Shown piece by piece: positions 1 through 8,837 of a stretch of 64,000 bases of DNA. A program made the position numbers and the translations under genes. The DNA lies in NCBI RefSeq assembly GCF_900099835.1, contig NZ_FNKP01000003.1:1178001-1242000 (forward strand), written 5' to 3'. How positions within the stretch are numbered: position 1 is the first letter of the stretch; each line of letters opens with the position of its first letter. The DNA is from Paraburkholderia fungorum (GTDB lineage: Bacteria; Pseudomonadota; Gammaproteobacteria; Burkholderiales; Burkholderiaceae). The notes below the pieces were generated by a model. It made no database searches and was not told the origin of the DNA. It was given only the letters and a program-made list of their open reading frames with translations.

Positions 1-2
1 AA

Positions 3-749
3 AATCTGCAGAACCCGTGTCGCGATGAGGTCGCGCTATCCGTTCGACACGCCTCGCTGGGTCATGCGTTAAATGACGTTTCGTTCGACGTGCGGCAGGG
101 TGAGGTATTCGGCGTGGCGGGTGTGGTGGGCTCGGGGCGCGAAGAACTGTGCCGTGTGATCGCGGGTCTGGAGAAGCTCGATTCGGGCGAGGTGCGGATT
201 GGCGACACGCTGCTCAAGCCACAAGCGAATCATGCTGTGGCGCTGGGCGTTGGCTATGTGCCGCGCGAGCGCAAGGTGGAGGGACTCGTGACGCAGATGA
301 GCGTGGCGGAAAACCTGACTTTGCCGCGTCTGGGATCGGTAAGCCGGGGCGGCGTCGTGCGTAAGGGTAACGAGCGCAAGATCGCCAACGAGTGGATCAG
401 GCGGCTGCAAATCAAGACGCCGGGACCGGACGCATCGTGCCGCAATCTGTCCGGGGGCAACCAGCAGAAGGTCGTGCTCGCCAAATGGCGCTTTGCCGGA
501 AGCCGGATTCTCGTGCTCGACCATCCGACACGCGGACTCGATGTGGGTGCGAAGGAAGAGGTCTACCAGCTGATTCGCGAACTGACGGCCGAAGGCGTGG
601 CCGTCGTGCTCACGGGCGACACGCTCGAAGAGATTCTCGGTCTGAGTCATCGCGTGATGGTGATGCGCGATGGCCGCGCGCAAAAAGTTCTGCCGTGCGA
701 AGTGGGCTCGAAGCCTTCGCAGGTTGAAGTCGTCGAACATATGGTGTGA
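3..749 (+). CDS. Sugar ABC transporter ATP-binding protein, C-terminal part (RbsA/MglA type)
   Basis: The reading frame is open to the left edge, so the N-terminal ATPase domain lies outside the window. What is seen is the second nucleotide-binding domain of a two-domain carbohydrate importer ATPase. It has a degenerate P-loop (GVVGSGREE), the family signature LSGGNQQKVVLAKW and a Walker B-like LVLDHPTRGLDVGAKEE. The weak Walker A is normal for the second domain in this family. The permease starts 7 bp after the stop, so the two are co-transcribed. The sugar cannot be told from the ATPase. The usual Glu after Walker B is replaced by His (LDHPTRG), which is common in second domains. Confidence 0.9.
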   Translation, partial: NLQNPCRDEVALSVRHASLGHALNDVSFDVRQGEVFGVAGVVGSGREELCRVIAGLEKLDSGEVRIGDTLLKPQANHAVALGVGYVPRERKVEGLVTQMSVAENLTLPRLGSVSRGGVVRKGNERKIANEWIRRLQIKTPGPDASCRNLSGGNQQKVVLAKWRFAGSRILVLDHPTRGLDVGAKEEVYQLIRELTAEGVAVVLTGDTLEEILGLSHRVMVMRDGRAQKVLPCEVGSKPSQVEVVEHMV

Positions 750-756
750 GGCAGCT

Positions 757-1716
757 ATGTCATTTCTGAAATCACCTTCGCGCGCCACGCTGCGCGACAA
801 CGCGCCCTTTATCGCACTGGTGGCGTTATACGTGTTGATCGAAATCGCCGAGCCGGGTTTTATGGCGTTATCCACGCAACTCGGACTGCTGGCGGACAGC
901 TCCACACTGTTCATCATGGCCGCCGGTACGACTTTTGTCGTGCTGCTGGGCAGTATCGACCTGTCGCTTCAGGCTGTGGCTTCGCTGGCGAGTGTGATCG
1001 TTGCGCTGTTCCTGCCGCGATATGGCGCCTGGGCAGCGGTCATTGCCCTCGCGGCGTCGTTCGGGATCGGCCTGCTCAGTGGCGTGATACAGACTGTGCT
1101 GCGCATTCCGTCGTTCATCGCAACGCTTGCCATCGGCGGGATTGCCTCGGCAGCGGCGCTCACGCTGTCCGGCACGCGTTCGATCGCGATCAGCGACGAC
1201 ATGCGCGACGGGTCGCTGGGCTGGACTACCGGAACCTCGTTCGGCATCCCGCATGAGATCCTGCTGGCTGTGGCGGTGTTTGCGTTCTGCTGGTTTCTGC
1301 ATCGTTCGACAGTGTTTGGACGTCGCACCGACGCGATTGGCGCAGGCGAGCCGGCCGCGATCGCTTCAGGCGTACGTGTTTCCGTGACGAAGTGCCTGGT
1401 TTTCGCCACGTCGTCTTTTTTCGCCGGGCTGGCTGGCGTCGTCATGGCGGGGCGCCTGGGCAGTGGCTCGCCGACTCTGGCCAATCAGTTCCTGTTGCCG
1501 GCGATCGCTGCGGTGATCGTCGGAGGAACGGCACTGACGGGTGGATCGGGCGGCATTGTGCGCACGTTGATCGGAGCGCTGCTGGTCTCGGTGGCGCGCG
1601 TGGGCATGACCTTCGTCGGCATTACCGTGTTTGCGCAGCAAATCGTATTCGGTGTGATCCTGATCATCGCCGTGACAGTGGCTTTCGATCGCTCGAAGGT
1701 GTTGGTTATCAAATAG
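757..1716 (+). CDS. Sugar ABC transporter permease (RbsC/BPD_transp_2 type)
   Basis: A 319-residue polytopic inner-membrane protein with about eight to ten hydrophobic segments. It carries the family hallmarks GSIDLSLQAV near the N-terminal third and VIVGGTALTGGSGG near the C-terminus, typical of ribose/xylose-type permeases. I chose the ATG at 757 rather than the earlier in-frame ATG at 670 because 670 lies inside the ATPase gene and the protein from 757 starts like the family. Together with the upstream ATPase it forms the membrane part of a carbohydrate importer. The binding protein is not in the window. Only 59 bp separate it from etfB, an unusual neighbour. Confidence 0.9.
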   Translation: MSFLKSPSRATLRDNAPFIALVALYVLIEIAEPGFMALSTQLGLLADSSTLFIMAAGTTFVVLLGSIDLSLQAVASLASVIVALFLPRYGAWAAVIALAASFGIGLLSGVIQTVLRIPSFIATLAIGGIASAAALTLSGTRSIAISDDMRDGSLGWTTGTSFGIPHEILLAVAVFAFCWFLHRSTVFGRRTDAIGAGEPAAIASGVRVSVTKCLVFATSSFFAGLAGVVMAGRLGSGSPTLANQFLLPAIAAVIVGGTALTGGSGGIVRTLIGALLVSVARVGMTFVGITVFAQQIVFGVILIIAVTVAFDRSKVLVIK

Positions 1717-1775
1717 ATTTTTTTGTGGTCTGTTTCGACTGATATGGACAATCTGGCGAAGAAGGGTGAGGACGA

Positions 1776-2525
1776 ATGAAAGTGCTAGTAGCAGTGAAGA
1801 GAGTGGTCGATTACAACCTGAAAGTCCGTGTGAAATCGGATGGCACGGGTGTCGATATCGCGAACGTGAAAATGTCGATGAATCCGTTCGACGAAATCGC
1901 CGTTGAAGAAGCCGTGCGCTTGAAGGAAGCGGGCGTGGCGACTGAAGTGATCGCCGTGTCCGCAGGCGTCACGCAATCGCAGGAAACGCTGCGCACCGCG
2001 CTGGCGATCGGCGCGGACCGCGCGATCCTGATCGAATCGACTGAAGAACTGCAGCCGCTGGCCGTTGCGAAGCTGCTGAAGGCGCTGGTCGACAAGGAAC
2101 AGCCGCAACTGGTCATCCTCGGCAAGCAGGCCATCGACGACGATTCGAACCAGACCGGCCAGATGCTCGCCGCGTTGGCGAATCTGCCGCAAGCGACGTT
2201 CGCGTCGAAGGTGGTCGTCGCTGACGGTAAAGCGACGGTGTCGCGTGAAGTGGACGGCGGTGCTGAAACGCTGTCGCTGACGCTGCCGGCCGTGGTCACG
2301 ACCGATCTGCGCCTGAACGAGCCGCGCTATGTGACGCTGCCGAACATCATGAAGGCAAAGAAAAAGCCGCTGGAAACGATCAAGCCGGAAGACCTCGGCG
2401 TTGACGTTGCGCCGCGCCTGAAAACGCTGAAAGTCGCCGAGCCGCCGAAGCGCTCTGCCGGTGTGAAAGTACCGGACGTGAAGACGCTGGTCGAGAAGCT
2501 GAAGACCGAAGCCAAGGTGCTGTGA
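1776..2525 (+). CDS. etfB: Electron transfer flavoprotein subunit beta
   Basis: A 249-residue protein that starts with the EtfB hallmark [14 protein letters not shown] and contains [16 protein letters not shown] and [14 protein letters not shown], the AMP/FAD-contacting regions of beta subunits. EtfB pairs with EtfA to carry electrons from acyl-CoA and related dehydrogenases to ETF:ubiquinone oxidoreductase. Full length for the family. The ATG at 1776 has a GAGG-type ribosome site just upstream. etfA follows after 14 bp, so the two form one operon. In related bacteria an acyl-CoA dehydrogenase gene often follows the pair. It is absent here. Confidence 0.96.
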   Translation: MKVLVAVKRVVDYNLKVRVKSDGTGVDIANVKMSMNPFDEIAVEEAVRLKEAGVATEVIAVSAGVTQSQETLRTALAIGADRAILIESTEELQPLAVAKLLKALVDKEQPQLVILGKQAIDDDSNQTGQMLAALANLPQATFASKVVVADGKATVSREVDGGAETLSLTLPAVVTTDLRLNEPRYVTLPNIMKAKKKPLETIKPEDLGVDVAPRLKTLKVAEPPKRSAGVKVPDVKTLVEKLKTEAKVL

Positions 2526-2539
2526 GGGAGACTGACGAA

Positions 2540-3475
2540 ATGACGAATCTGGTAATTGCAGAACACGACAACGCGTCGATCAAGGCCGCGACGCTGAACA
2601 CGATTGCAGCGGCGCAGAAAATCGGCGGCGACATTCACGTGCTGGTGGCAGGGCACAACGCACAAGCTGCTGCGGATGCCGCAGCGAAGATCGCAGGCGT
2701 GAGCAAAGTGTTGCTGGCCGACGCGCCGCAACCCGAAGCGGGCCTCGCCGAAAACGTCGAAGCGACCGTGCTGAACATCGCGAAGGATTACACGCACATC
2801 CTCGCACCGGCTAGCGCTTACGGTAAGAACATCGCGCCGCGTATCGCCGCGAAGCTCGACGTCGCGCAGATCAGCGACATCACCGCTGTGGATTCCGCCG
2901 ACACGTTCGAGCGTCCGATCTACGCGGGTAACGCCATCGCCACCGTGCAATCGGCTGATCCGATCAAGGTCATCACGGTTCGCTCGACCGGTTTCGACGC
3001 CGTCGCAGCCGAAGGCGGCAGCGCAGCGGTCGAGAAGATCGAAGCGGCAGCCGACAGCGGCATCTCGCAATTCGTCAGCCGTGAAGTGACGAAGTTGGAC
3101 CGTCCTGAACTGACGTCGGCGAAGATCATCGTGTCGGGTGGCCGCGGTCTGGGCAATGGCGAGAACTACACCAAGGTGCTTGAGCCGCTGGCCGACAAGC
3201 TGAACGCAGCGCTTGGCGCATCGCGTGCAGCGGTCGACGCAGGCTTCGTGCCGAACGACTATCAGGTCGGGCAAACCGGCAAGATCGTCGCGCCGCAACT
3301 GTACGTCGCAGTCGGCATCTCGGGTGCAATCCAGCATCTGGCCGGCATGAAGGACTCGAAGGTCATCGTCGCGATCAACAAGGACCCGGAAGCGCCGATT
3401 TTCAGCGTCGCCGATTACGGTCTGGTGGGCGATCTGTTTTCTGTTGTACCGGAATTTGTCGTCAATCTACCTTAA
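2540..3475 (+). CDS. etfA: Electron transfer flavoprotein subunit alpha
   Basis: A 311-residue EtfA. The N-terminal domain (residues about 1-190) resembles EtfB. The C-terminal FAD domain has the diagnostic [38 protein letters not shown] and [20 protein letters not shown]. The ATG at 2540 is preceded by GAGGGAGA, and an earlier in-frame start at 2522 would overlap etfB and add residues not seen in the family. It forms the electron-carrying heterodimer with EtfB. It is the last recognisable chromosomal gene before the gene-poor stretch and the recombinase module. Confidence 0.96.
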   Translation: MTNLVIAEHDNASIKAATLNTIAAAQKIGGDIHVLVAGHNAQAAADAAAKIAGVSKVLLADAPQPEAGLAENVEATVLNIAKDYTHILAPASAYGKNIAPRIAAKLDVAQISDITAVDSADTFERPIYAGNAIATVQSADPIKVITVRSTGFDAVAAEGGSAAVEKIEAAADSGISQFVSREVTKLDRPELTSAKIIVSGGRGLGNGENYTKVLEPLADKLNAALGASRAAVDAGFVPNDYQVGQTGKIVAPQLYVAVGISGAIQHLAGMKDSKVIVAINKDPEAPIFSVADYGLVGDLFSVVPEFVVNLP

Positions 3476-4638
3476 GCGCAGTCGCGCAAATAGCTAATGT
3501 GCATTTGCCTCGCAGAAGGCACGGCGACAATGGGACATGCAAAGTTAAAGCAAGCCGCGATCGTGCGTCGATCCGACAACTTCGTTAGAGATTGCAGATT
3601 TCTTCAACGTCGCACGCCGGTGCCGGAGCGATCTGTTGGCGTCGCGACGGCCAGTCCGGAGGCCTCAGAAAGTTCTGACACGCCTCACACTGGTAGGCAA
3701 GGTCGAGCTAGGCGATTTGTTTGGTACCACGACGGACCACAGTAGGAGGAGCTCCAGTTTCTTGATGTAGATACGCAACGCCTTTCGCTGGTTTTGATCT
3801 AAGCAAAGGTATCTAGAGGACGTCGAGGTAGTGGCTTGCGCCGACATGCTGGAAAGATTAGGCCCGGCAAGTGCCCGGTGTAATCTAAAGTGGGGCATCA
3901 GTTTGGCATGGTGGAAAAGGATATTACTTGACGCATGGCAAACGCGCGGGTTCAGGCGGCACGTTCCAAACTCTGCACCGTATTCGTTACGGTCGTGTTT
4001 GGCAAAACCACCAAATTATCTAGCAGCGGAATTATTTCAACCGGCTAAGGCTCGCAGGAAAAGCCATCGAAAAAATGTCAAATTTCGGACTTTACGCCCT
4101 CGCAAACTGAACTGCAGGTCGTTAGTTGACGCTTGCATGTTTCACCTCGTCAAGCGAGCTCTCGCCGTCGGACAGTTGACTTCGTTTGCACATGGGGTCG
4201 TCCCCACCGTCTGCGCGTAAGAGAGAACGAACTTCGATTTGATGTGAACAAACGTTTCTCACGATTTCACATAATTCAAGTCAGCAGATTTTTTGAGATG
4301 CTTGGGCTAGGTGTGCATGCCTCTATAGCCCGGTCGGCGATACGGCGAGGCCGCGATAACCCCCCGTTATCGCGGCAAAATTCAATCCAAGTGGGACGAT
4401 CCTGTTATTTGTGGTTTGATTCCGATATTCGACAGCTACGACGATCGCTAATCCGATTTGATTGCAGCGGCACAGTCTGCAGGGCGATCTAGATCAATGA
4501 ATCGCCCGCGGAGCGAGAATTGCTCCTGAATCTGTGCTGTGATCGAATTCGTGCTCTGCTCTCGTTCCGCTTTTTCAACAGTTCAATTGGGCGGCCAAGT
4601 CGATTTTTTCCATTAAGAAATTGATCTATCGAGAAACT
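3476..4638. other. Gene-free, AT-richer stretch left of the recombinase operon
   Basis: About 1.16 kb with no convincing coding region. The open frames are short, overlap on both strands, and show no family-like motifs or codon bias. It probably contains the left end of the mobile element and perhaps decayed sequence that once followed etfA. The only clear structure is an 11-bp hairpin at 4350-4376. Confidence 0.6.
4350..4376. repeat. Perfect 11-bp inverted repeat with 5-nt C loop
   Basis: GCCGCGATAAC and its exact reverse complement GTTATCGCGGC are separated by CCCCC. Neither strand has a T-tract after the stem, so it is not an ordinary Rho-independent terminator. It sits about 260 bp beyond the end of the last recombinase-operon gene and could be a transcript-end structure, a recombinase binding site or an element end. 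Function unknown. Confidence 0.7.
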
Positions 4639-5124
4639 TTACTTCTTGTTCGCGTTTCTTCCTCGAAAATTGGTAACGTTAGACGGTGTAGACGGTCCTT
4701 CCAATATCTCGATTTTCGCAATCAAGTCAGCGTTTTCCAATGCCAATTCAAGTATTTTAGCATCGGCTTCCACGAGCCTGGAAACAGCTTGATCCCTTTG
4801 AAGTTTGATCTCCTCAAGTCTCTTCTTGAAATCACGATTCTGACTCCTCTTTGCAAGATCTATTTTCCGTTTTGATGGAGAAGTTTCGTGAGTAGGATCC
4901 CGCAACCATCTCTGGATATCATTAATGAGGGTGGGATAACGGGATTTCCTAAGAGCTGACGGGTCACGGCCGGCCTCTTTCGCAACATTGTTTTGAGATA
5001 CCGGACTTCCCTTTGGAAGATGTTCCGGTCGGTTTTCTTTCAAGCGAGTAAAAGCGTGCCTGAACAATTGTTCTGCGGTTGAATTCTCAACTTTGCTTTT
5101 TTTTTGTGAGGATGGCAATTGCAT
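4639..5124 (-). CDS. Small HTH/coiled-coil protein of a recombinase operon (TnpC/GmtX-like)
   Basis: A 161-residue, very charged protein. Residues about 40-75 (VSQNNVAKEAGRDPSALRKS) look like a helix-turn-helix. Residues about 90-145 form a heptad-rich coiled coil (RLEEIKLQRDQAVSRLVEAD). It is the last gene of the recombinase operon and overlaps the preceding gene by 38 nt. Tn554-family elements and gamma-mobile-trio islands carry a comparable small third protein thought to steer strand exchange, and I infer the same role here. GGAG lies almost touching the ATG, so translation probably depends on coupling to the upstream gene. The overlap includes a run of nine A on the coding strand. Confidence 0.65.
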   Translation of the reverse strand: MQLPSSQKKSKVENSTAEQLFRHAFTRLKENRPEHLPKGSPVSQNNVAKEAGRDPSALRKSRYPTLINDIQRWLRDPTHETSPSKRKIDLAKRSQNRDFKKRLEEIKLQRDQAVSRLVEADAKILELALENADLIAKIEILEGPSTPSNVTNFRGRNANKK

Positions 5125-7132
5125 TCTCCAAAGCGCGCTTCTGCGCGATTAGCGATCTGTATAAAGGACTATCTGCGGGAGTATCGGCGATCCGGTCATC
5201 TACAATCTGAACGAACGCCGAAATTGGCTCTAATTGTTGAAAATCTATGAGCGCATCATTACACGCGCCACGCCCGTCGCCACCGCCGCATCTAATAATA
5301 TTGTCGATGCCGCCGTATTCACAAGGACCTCGACGGGTGCAGACGCCCAACAAAGTTTGTCTGCAGGATATCTGACCGGTCTTGCCTGCTTGTACAAGAT
5401 TTTTGGCATCTTTTGGATCTAACAATCGCAGCACTTCGGCCTTACGTTCGGACCCGTACGGGCTGAGAAAGCGATCGGAGAACAGTTGACGGATTTCCTT
5501 GCCCATCATTTCGTACATCGTCCGGATGTATTCCTTCCGAGCAGACTCATTTAACGCGACTTCCGAGAAGCCTTGTCCATAATAGAGAGACATTGATCTG
5601 CAAGCATGCTTGGCTTGATACTGCGCTGATGCTTCGGAAACGATTCCCGACGCTTGCATGTTGACCATGCCGGTACGCCGCAATTGATGCCAAGCTAAAG
5701 GCCAAATTTTTCCGACTGCAAAAATTTCGCCGTCCAGCGTCGGCGTGACACGTCTCGCAATCTCCAAGTCGGATTCTGTGATGCGTAAAACTTCGGGATC
5801 AAAGAGGTTCCGACAGTTCTCAATCAGCGTTCCATAGTTCGGAGTTTTAAATCGAAGACTGATGGACGACTTACTAGGGCCCATGGCCCATGGCTCGTAT
5901 GAGCGCGTAAGCAATGGCGGATTATCAAACGCCTTCGGATCGTCCAGAACGCCGGAACAGCCTTTGGCGGCTTCCAGTCGAAGACGAGCAACAACATTTG
6001 CAGCGTCGACCGCGATTTTGGCGGACGGCGAAGTAACCCATCGAGCATCATCGTCTTGGATCGACTTTGCAGTCGGACCACATAAAAGATAAATTGCCCC
6101 GAAGGATGGGTCGTCTTCGATTTGCAAACAGTTTGATCGAAGAGCACATGCTTCGTTTATGCGCATTAAGGAAAAATTAATTAGATACGCGATACTTGCT
6201 CTCTGGATATTGCTAAAGTAGCTACCGAATGTGCTAATGCGAAGATCTCTTAACGACTGCCCGGGGAGGGCGCACCATCGTTGCAAAATTCCGTCGACGC
6301 CAAACTTGCGTGCTGCGTCGCCGAATGTCCCGTAATATATGTGAGCTGGGGTGCGAGTGCTTTTTGTAAATGGGAGCAAATGGGGATTTCGATCGTCAGC
6401 GTAAGCCGCTTGCAATGACCCATAATTTTTTGAGTACGCACCGAGACAGAAGTGATAGAGATTTTCGATTTGTTCTTGATGCGACAAGAAATCGTCGAGG
6501 AACAAGCGAAGTCTTGAAAGTTGATAGGTCCAAATTCGTGAAGGGATATAAGCGGTTTGCTGGTTCTCGTGGTCCGAAATTCCCGCCGCGATCCGTCTCA
6601 AGCCCTCTCTGTCAAAAAGCGTGAATCCGATCTCGCTTCTGCGTTCGAATAAAGTGTGTAGCAGAGACAAAATGCTTTCAGCACGAGATTTCTGAACTAG
6701 ATTCACTGCCTTATCGACGACAGCGGGGAAACGATAGAGTGCAGACGCAAGAATGTTTTCCTGAGAGCACAGGATGAAGAAGGGTTTTATAAATTTTATA
6801 TGCTCTACAATAGTTGTAGCCCTGCTCACGCTACGTCGACCAAAAAATAGCCATGCCGATACTTGACGAAGTAGACGCGCATTTTCCGGTGAAATAATTC
6901 CTCTGCTATTTGACGTTGCTCCCCCATTGAAGCTGATGGTTAATGGACGGCCTTCCCAGCACGAAAGGTCCCATTTGGCGTCACCGTAACGACTAACGAC
7001 GATGCCATTTTTGTCAATAACGATTGGAAAGTCATCCGCAGGCGGCCAAGTCGCAGGGCGAAAATTTTCGCTACTTTCGTTGATGAGCGGTGATTGCACA
7101 GCGAGGCGAAGTCGGTCAATCTTGATACCCAT
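5087..7132 (-). CDS. Large tyrosine recombinase with Cys-rich C-terminus (TnpB/GmtZ-like)
   Basis: A 681-residue site-specific recombinase. The catalytic set is complete: box I Arg about 324 (SLMRINEACALR), box II His 482-x-x-Arg 485 (WHQLRRTGM), His 509 (QAKHACRS) and a Tyr at 517 or 518 (SLYYGQG). After it comes a cysteine-rich tail, Cys 590, 598, 604, 615 and 624, likely a zinc-binding module as seen in other large island recombinases. The long N-terminal part (1-300) would be the core-binding region. The start has GGAG eight bases upstream, and the gene overlaps the preceding recombinase by 17 nt. It is the third gene in transcription order. Its low GC differs from the chromosomal genes on both sides. 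Confidence 0.85.
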   Translation of the reverse strand: MGIKIDRLRLAVQSPLINESSENFRPATWPPADDFPIVIDKNGIVVSRYGDAKWDLSCWEGRPLTISFNGGATSNSRGIISPENARLLRQVSAWLFFGRRSVSRATTIVEHIKFIKPFFILCSQENILASALYRFPAVVDKAVNLVQKSRAESILSLLHTLFERRSEIGFTLFDREGLRRIAAGISDHENQQTAYIPSRIWTYQLSRLRLFLDDFLSHQEQIENLYHFCLGAYSKNYGSLQAAYADDRNPHLLPFTKSTRTPAHIYYGTFGDAARKFGVDGILQRWCALPGQSLRDLRISTFGSYFSNIQRASIAYLINFSLMRINEACALRSNCLQIEDDPSFGAIYLLCGPTAKSIQDDDARWVTSPSAKIAVDAANVVARLRLEAAKGCSGVLDDPKAFDNPPLLTRSYEPWAMGPSKSSISLRFKTPNYGTLIENCRNLFDPEVLRITESDLEIARRVTPTLDGEIFAVGKIWPLAWHQLRRTGMVNMQASGIVSEASAQYQAKHACRSMSLYYGQGFSEVALNESARKEYIRTMYEMMGKEIRQLFSDRFLSPYGSERKAEVLRLLDPKDAKNLVQAGKTGQISCRQTLLGVCTRRGPCEYGGIDNIIRCGGGDGRGACNDALIDFQQLEPISAFVQIVDDRIADTPADSPLYRSLIAQKRALENAIAILTKKKQS

Positions 7133-8837
7133 TGCGATTCTCCGTCAATTGGATGAACACATCCCATGCGGGGTGGTATGTTCCTTCTACTACGCGTGTC
7201 GAAGCTTCTTCGACCCATTCGTTCCTGCGTGAGTCGATCTCTCGTATCACCTTGAGCTTTTCGCTCAATCTATCAATTGCAGCTTTAGCAGGGTGTTGTG
7301 CATTGTCTTTCTGGGGCGGGCGATACTTTGAAAGTTCCAGCGATTTAAGATAGCGATAGGAGGCAAGCGACCACACGTGATCTTCCGTATCTAGGTCTCT
7401 TTGATGCTGGCAGAACAGGCAGCCTGCGGGGCTTACGCAATCTGGTTTTGGTGCATCTGAGGGACTTTCATCGAATGGTTCGGGTTTTTTACCGGCGCAC
7501 ACGCCGGGCCCGGCAGCTGCCATAGCGGGGTCAGAAATAGAATGAAATCGACTTATTTCGTTTATTGCACGCTGATGATTGGGTTTCTCGTAGACGCGTA
7601 TGAGTGTTTGTTCCGCGTGTTGAGCCATTTCCGCTGTCAATTTGGTGTCGGACGTTCGGCGTAGTAGCCAATTGATTTGAGTATTGCGGAGAATCTGTGC
7701 ACCACAAAATTTAATGCCTAATCGTTTGCACCGCGTTCGAACCGAATTAAAGGGAGTGTCGGCGGCGTCTGATTTGCCGTGGTAGTTCCATCGAGGGAAT
7801 AAACGTTCATCTGTTGGAAACACGGCCTTACGCCATTCTAGATAGCGCTCAAAGATATGTCGGTATTCGCTATAAATAGAAAATTCGACTTCACCGCGAC
7901 GACGATCTTTGAAAATTCGGCGAACCTCATACCCATTGTGGCTCGATGCATAGTTAAATTGCCCGACTTGAAGTGTTCGAGCCTGAGAAAGATTCATTCC
8001 TGAGCAGGCCATGAAAGTCAACAGTTCAGCTTCCACTCTGAGTGTGGTTAATGTATGTCGGGTACGAAGCGATCTGTCATCGTTCCATTTTTTTCGCTTC
8101 TCGGTTATTCTTCGGCGATCCCAAGACGGGGCGGTTGAAGATAAAGATTTGACATTTTCTGCAGGCATAAGTCCGGACCATTCTTCAAGCGACTGGCCGC
8201 TCCTCAGGCGAATCCGTACCGGAAGATCGCCGAAAATGGCCTCTGCGGTAAGCCCATTTATTACGTCAATCAAAAATCGCCCGAAGACAAACGTGTCGGA
8301 AATATTTTGCTTATCCGTTTCTTTTCCAATTGTTTTCTTCTTTGAGGACATGAGGGACTTACGTGGGAAGTGCGTCCGACTTAGTAGCTTTACTTTGCTA
8401 TCACACAGTTCGTCAAATAGATTGCCGAGTGTTCGTGCATAGTCATACGCTGTTTGAATCGATCTTGTCGAAGATGGCTGCTGCAACAGATGTTCGGACC
8501 AATGCAGAAAGTCTCCTTCTACCGACGCGATTGTCGGCGTTATATTGAAGGCATCTGCCCAGCGGAAAAAAATACGAAGCGCATAAAGATAATGATCAAG
8601 AGTTGCGCGGCTAGTGCCTGATACAATCTTGGCCTGCAGGATTTGATGGAGTCTGAAAACAAGTGGTTGGCGCTTTTCGAGAAGAGTACCTCGTTGTCTA
8701 TTCCCCAGTGCGCCAAACTCTCTTGCTGGTATCCCGGCGGCATCCTTATATAACATATAAGACAGATCCCATGGAATTTGGTGCGCGTTGAATTTCGCTT
8801 CGGGGAAAGTGAGGTCAGGAACACGGGATTTTGCCAT
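7116..8837 (-). CDS. Tyrosine recombinase paralogue with altered box I
   Basis: A 573-residue recombinase-fold protein. I chose the ATG at 8837 because GAAGGAG lies just upstream. A TTG at 8864 is an alternative. The C-terminal catalytic-like domain shows box II Arg 384 (ILRNTQINWLL), His 407 (EMAQHAEQT) and Tyr 416 (IRVYEKP). The box I arginine position reads Asn 282 (CSGMNLSQARTL), and the box II His is also missing. A Cys/His cluster follows (Cys 446, 467, 473, 476, His 478), probably zinc-binding. It is the middle gene of the operon and overlaps both neighbours. It may be a catalytically weak or structural partner of the other two recombinases. Confidence 0.82.
   Translation of the reverse strand: MAKSRVPDLTFPEAKFNAHQIPWDLSYMLYKDAAGIPAREFGALGNRQRGTLLEKRQPLVFRLHQILQAKIVSGTSRATLDHYLYALRIFFRWADAFNITPTIASVEGDFLHWSEHLLQQPSSTRSIQTAYDYARTLGNLFDELCDSKVKLLSRTHFPRKSLMSSKKKTIGKETDKQNISDTFVFGRFLIDVINGLTAEAIFGDLPVRIRLRSGQSLEEWSGLMPAENVKSLSSTAPSWDRRRITEKRKKWNDDRSLRTRHTLTTLRVEAELLTFMACSGMNLSQARTLQVGQFNYASSHNGYEVRRIFKDRRRGEVEFSIYSEYRHIFERYLEWRKAVFPTDERLFPRWNYHGKSDAADTPFNSVRTRCKRLGIKFCGAQILRNTQINWLLRRTSDTKLTAEMAQHAEQTLIRVYEKPNHQRAINEISRFHSISDPAMAAAGPGVCAGKKPEPFDESPSDAPKPDCVSPAGCLFCQHQRDLDTEDHVWSLASYRYLKSLELSKYRPPQKDNAQHPAKAAIDRLSEKLKVIREIDSRRNEWVEEASTRVVEGTYHPAWDVFIQLTENRNGYQD

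Noticed and set aside
2327..3337. 336-codon minus-strand frame opposite etfA
   Set aside because: It is a mirror of etfA with no recognisable motif.
3497..4492. Several short open frames in the gap after etfA
   Set aside because: They have weak starts, odd composition and no family-like sequence. They probably arise by chance in decayed DNA.
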